Shown one piece after another: positions 31,532 through 33,696 of a DNA stretch of 33,696 nucleotides. Where the stretch lies: the NCBI RefSeq assembly GCF_001750215.1, contig NZ_LWGM01000007.1, forward strand, positions 1 through 33,696. The letters run 5' to 3'. A program made the translations under genes and the position numbers. Source of the stretch: Isoptericola variabilis. GTDB taxonomy: Bacteria; Actinomycetota; Actinomycetes; Actinomycetales; Cellulomonadaceae. The notes beneath the pieces are model-generated. The model was not told the origin of the DNA. It searched no databases and was given only the letters and a program-made list of their open reading frames with translations. Every line of letters begins with the position of its first letter. Position 1 is the stretch's first letter.

Positions 31532-32962
31532 TCAGCGGCTCGCTCGGGAGCGCCGGCTCAGCAGGCTCAGCCCCACGGCCGCGGTCACGAGCGCGACGCC
31601 TGCGGCGCTGGCGAACGCCGCGGCGAAGCCGTCGATGCCGATCGGGGTCGCGGCGTCGTCGGCGGCGAAGGTGGCGGCGGTGGCGACGGCGGTGAACGTC
31701 GCGGTGCCGAGGGCGGCCCCGACCTGGGTGCCGGCGCCCGACAGCCCGGAGGCGAGCCCGGCGTGCTCCTTCGGCAGGCCGCCGGCGAGGACCATCGTGG
31801 TGGGGGTGAAGCTCAGGGCCACGCCGGTCGCGACGAGCAGCAGCCCGGGCAGGACGTCGACGGCGTAGAGCGCGGCGGTGGGGGTGCGGGCGAGCCACAG
31901 GTGGCCGGCGGCGAGCACCACGAGACCCGTCACCAGGCTGCGTTCGGGCCCCAGGGCGCGCAGGGCGCGTGGCAGGAGGCTCAGCGAGACGGCCAGCCCC
32001 GCCAGGGACGTCGGCAGCATGGCGAGCCCGGCGGCACCGGGCGCGAGGTGCAGGCCCTGCTGCAGGTACAGCGCGACGAGCACGAACGTCGAGGCCCTCG
32101 CCGCCCCGCCGAGCACGGCGAGGACGGCCCCCGTCGAGACCGGCCGCGGCCGGAGCACGGCCAGCGGCACGAGCGGGTCGCGCACCCGACGCTCGATGAC
32201 GACGAACGCCACCAGCAGCGCCCCTGCGGCGCCCATCCCGACGAGCACGGTGGGCGAGCGCCAGCCGTGCTGCGGCACGGCGAGCGCGGCGTGCACCAGG
32301 GCCACCACGGCACCGGTGATCGCCGCGGCGCCCAGGCCGTCCCACCGGCGCCCGGACCGCCCGGGCACGGGGTCGAGCAGGCGGAACGCGGCGACCGCTG
32401 CCAGGGCCGTGACCGGCACGGTCACGAAGAACACCGACGACCAGCCGAGGTGCTCGGCGAGCAGTCCGCCCGCCACCACGCCGGTGGCTCCGCCGGCGGT
32501 GGAGGCGGCGCCCCACATGCTCATCGCGCGGGCCCGCGCAGCGCCCGGGAACGTCACCAGCAGCAGCGACATCGCGGCCGGGCTCAGAGCCGCGGCGCCG
32601 ACGCCCTGCACCACGCGCCCGACGACCAGTGCGGCCGGACCGGCCGCGGTGCCGGCGACCAGGGTGCCGACCGTGAACGCGATCGCCCCGGCGACGAAGA
32701 CGCGGCGTCGACCCAGCACGTCGGCCGTGCGGCCGGCCAGGAGCAGCAGCCCGCCGAAGGCCAGCACGTAGGCGTTGACCACCCAGGTCAGGCCGGTCGC
32801 GCCCAACGCCAGGTCCGCCTGGATCGACGGCAGGGCCACGTTGACGATCGAGGTGTCCAGCATGACGACGAACTGGGCGGAGACGAGCAGGGCGAGCGCG
32901 GCCCGGTGACGCATCGTCGGCGGCGCCGTGGGGGCGGTCGCCGCGGCGGACGGGGCGCTCAC
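31532..32962 (-). CDS. MFS drug transporter, DHA2 (EmrB/QacA) type
   Basis: 476 residues, predicted 14 membrane helices, proton-driven export of drugs or other small molecules. The N-terminal LDTSIVNVALPSIQADL and WVVNAYVLAFGGLLLLAGR are the DHA2 family motifs; GRTADVLGRRRVF is MFS motif A. GRVVQGVGAAALSPAAMSLL is the motif B region. GTG at 32962 overlaps the stop of the acetyltransferase gene, so both are translated from one mRNA. A coupled acetyltransferase suggests a shared role in compound detoxification, but this is only an inference. Confidence 0.93.
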   Translation of the reverse strand: MSAPSAAATAPTAPPTMRHRAALALLVSAQFVVMLDTSIVNVALPSIQADLALGATGLTWVVNAYVLAFGGLLLLAGRTADVLGRRRVFVAGAIAFTVGTLVAGTAAGPAALVVGRVVQGVGAAALSPAAMSLLLVTFPGAARARAMSMWGAASTAGGATGVVAGGLLAEHLGWSSVFFVTVPVTALAAVAAFRLLDPVPGRSGRRWDGLGAAAITGAVVALVHAALAVPQHGWRSPTVLVGMGAAGALLVAFVVIERRVRDPLVPLAVLRPRPVSTGAVLAVLGGAARASTFVLVALYLQQGLHLAPGAAGLAMLPTSLAGLAVSLSLLPRALRALGPERSLVTGLVVLAAGHLWLARTPTAALYAVDVLPGLLLVATGVALSFTPTTMVLAGGLPKEHAGLASGLSGAGTQVGAALGTATFTAVATAATFAADDAATPIGIDGFAAAFASAAGVALVTAAVGLSLLSRRSRASR

Positions 32963-33522
32963 AGCGTCACCGCCTCGGCGTCAGGCTCGGCGTCAGGCTC
33001 GGCGTCAGGCTCGGCGCCGAGCAGCCGGCGGTAGGCGTCCGGCGCCCAGCCGGCGACCACCTTGTCGCGCAGCGTGGCGCCGAGCCCGGCGTAGAACTTC
33101 TGGGCCCGGACGTTGTCCGGCTCGACGCCCCAGGTGACCGTCAGGGCCTCGGCGGCGGCGACCCGCGCCATCTCGGTCAGCAGCCGCCGCCCGAGGCCGG
33201 CGCTGCGCTCGCCCGGGCGCACGTACACGTCGTCGACGGCCAGCAGGTCGCCTCCGGTCCACAGGTGCAGGCGGCGCACGGCAGAGGTGTAGCCGAGGGC
33301 CCGACCGTCGCGCTCGGCGAGGACGACGACCACGTCGTCGCGCTGGAGGAGCTCGACCCACCGCTCGGGGGTGACGTGCACGTGCTCGAGGTCGTCCTCG
33401 TGGGCGGCGATCTCGAGGACGAGCCGGTGAACGACGGCGGCGTCGGCGGGCGTCGCGCGCCGGAGTGTCGCTGCCTCGGCAGCGGGGCGTGCGGGGGAGC
33501 GGGTGACGGGGGACCGGTTCAT
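32959..33522 (-). CDS. GNAT acetyltransferase
   Basis: 187 residues. The N-terminus ATLRRATPADAAVVHRLVLE and the acetyl-CoA loop RSAGLGRRLL, after VDDVYVRPGE, are standard GNAT features; WGVEPDNVRAQKFYAGLGA is the C-terminal motif. It resembles the diamine N-acetyltransferase-like group (Spd/Spm acetyltransferase) in general layout, but the substrate is unknown. The C-terminus carries EPDAEPDAEPDAEA, encoded by a 12-bp tandem repeat. It precedes and overlaps the MFS gene. Confidence 0.9.
   Translation of the reverse strand: MNRSPVTRSPARPAAEAATLRRATPADAAVVHRLVLEIAAHEDDLEHVHVTPERWVELLQRDDVVVVLAERDGRALGYTSAVRRLHLWTGGDLLAVDDVYVRPGERSAGLGRRLLTEMARVAAAEALTVTWGVEPDNVRAQKFYAGLGATLRDKVVAGWAPDAYRRLLGAEPDAEPDAEPDAEAVTL
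32975..33010. repeat. Three exact 12-bp tandem repeats in the acetyltransferase gene
   Basis: TCGGCGTCAGGC at 32975, 32987 and 32999. They encode EPDA units at the end of the protein. Copy number can change without shifting the frame. Confidence 0.9.
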
Positions 33523-33567
33523 GGAAGCCTCCAGGGGTGGTGGACGGTGTAGCTGTGGCGAGACCTG

Positions 33568-33696
33568 TCAGTGCGTCGCGATGGCGGCCAGCGGGTCCAT
33601 GCGCGCGGCCCGGTGGGCCGGCGCGAGGCCGGCGACGAGGCCGGCGGCGACCGCGACCAGGACGACCGTGGCCAGCCGCCCGACGGGCAGCGCGAC
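33568..33696 (-). CDS. End of an FtsX/MacB-like ABC transporter permease (partial)
   Basis: The last 42 residues of a gene running off the window: a hydrophobic helix (TVVLVAVAAGLVAGLAPA) followed by HRAARMDPLAAIATH and stop. The pattern of a final helix and AxRAARxDPLxAI is typical of the C-terminus of FtsX-family permeases (MacB-type), which export peptides, lipids or drugs with an ATPase partner. The rest of the gene and the ATPase would be outside the window. Confidence 0.8.
   Translation of the reverse strand, partial: VALPVGRLATVVLVAVAAGLVAGLAPAHRAARMDPLAAIATH

Overview
The window comes from a very GC-rich actinobacterium, most likely a member of Micrococcales close to Cellulomonas. 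The grounds are codon use, abundant GTG starts, a WhiB regulator, a CIRCE-controlled groES, and gene order. Genes alr-tsaE-tsaB-rimI-tsaD-groES-whiB and (xerD)-parA-scpA-scpB-rluB-cmk-der follow the order known from other actinobacteria, including Mycobacterium tuberculosis. No database search was possible; all names rest on motifs and recalled family features.

Layout: 1-90 is the broken end of a GST-like gene, then a glutathione peroxidase on the minus strand. 782-5853 is a plus-strand run: an RluA-type pseudouridine synthase, alanine racemase, three of the genes around tRNA t6A synthesis (tsaE, tsaB, with rimI) and a sulfurtransferase. It ends at a perfect 64-bp palindrome facing a minus-strand nitroreductase. 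tsaD (6700-7749) ends at a hairpin made of a repeated 21-mer, facing a glutamate-cysteine-ligase-like gene and a methyltransferase. A CIRCE promoter drives groES, which has no groEL beside it; a WhiB3-like gene follows. At 11609-12202 lies a chimeric gene: the HTH domain of a MerR regulator joined in frame to the last part of XerD. It sits exactly where two normally separate syntenic blocks meet. The cell-division and RNA block parA-scpA-scpB-rluB-cmk-der follows, then a membrane protein and an acetyltransferase.

From 19955 the window turns accessory. A tRNA-Pro(GGG) gene carries an integrated element of about 10.2 kb (19995-30241), bounded by an 89-bp near-perfect repeat of the tRNA 3' end and its terminator. 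It carries an excisionase and tyrosine integrase, then a patchy cargo rich in signalling parts: a lone LuxR-type HTH protein, a broken SpoIIE/PP2C phosphatase, a DUF2254 membrane protein, a GAF-ANTAR protein, a STAS protein and a lipoprotein. Several gene ruins lie between them (phosphatase, LuxR regulator, haloacid dehalogenase). The right repeat opens a second, related but decayed element, in which xis and int are fused by an internal deletion. After it come a DUF305 membrane protein, a DHA2-type MFS transporter with an overlapping acetyltransferase, and the end of an FtsX-like ABC permease.

One regulatory theme crosses the window. At least fourteen genes have a -10-like hexamer (xAxxxT) ending just 6 or 7 bases before the start codon, as expected for leaderless mRNAs. 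The most notable observations are the MerR-XerD junction, the tandem tRNA-Pro elements with their signalling cargo, and the leaderless promoter pattern.
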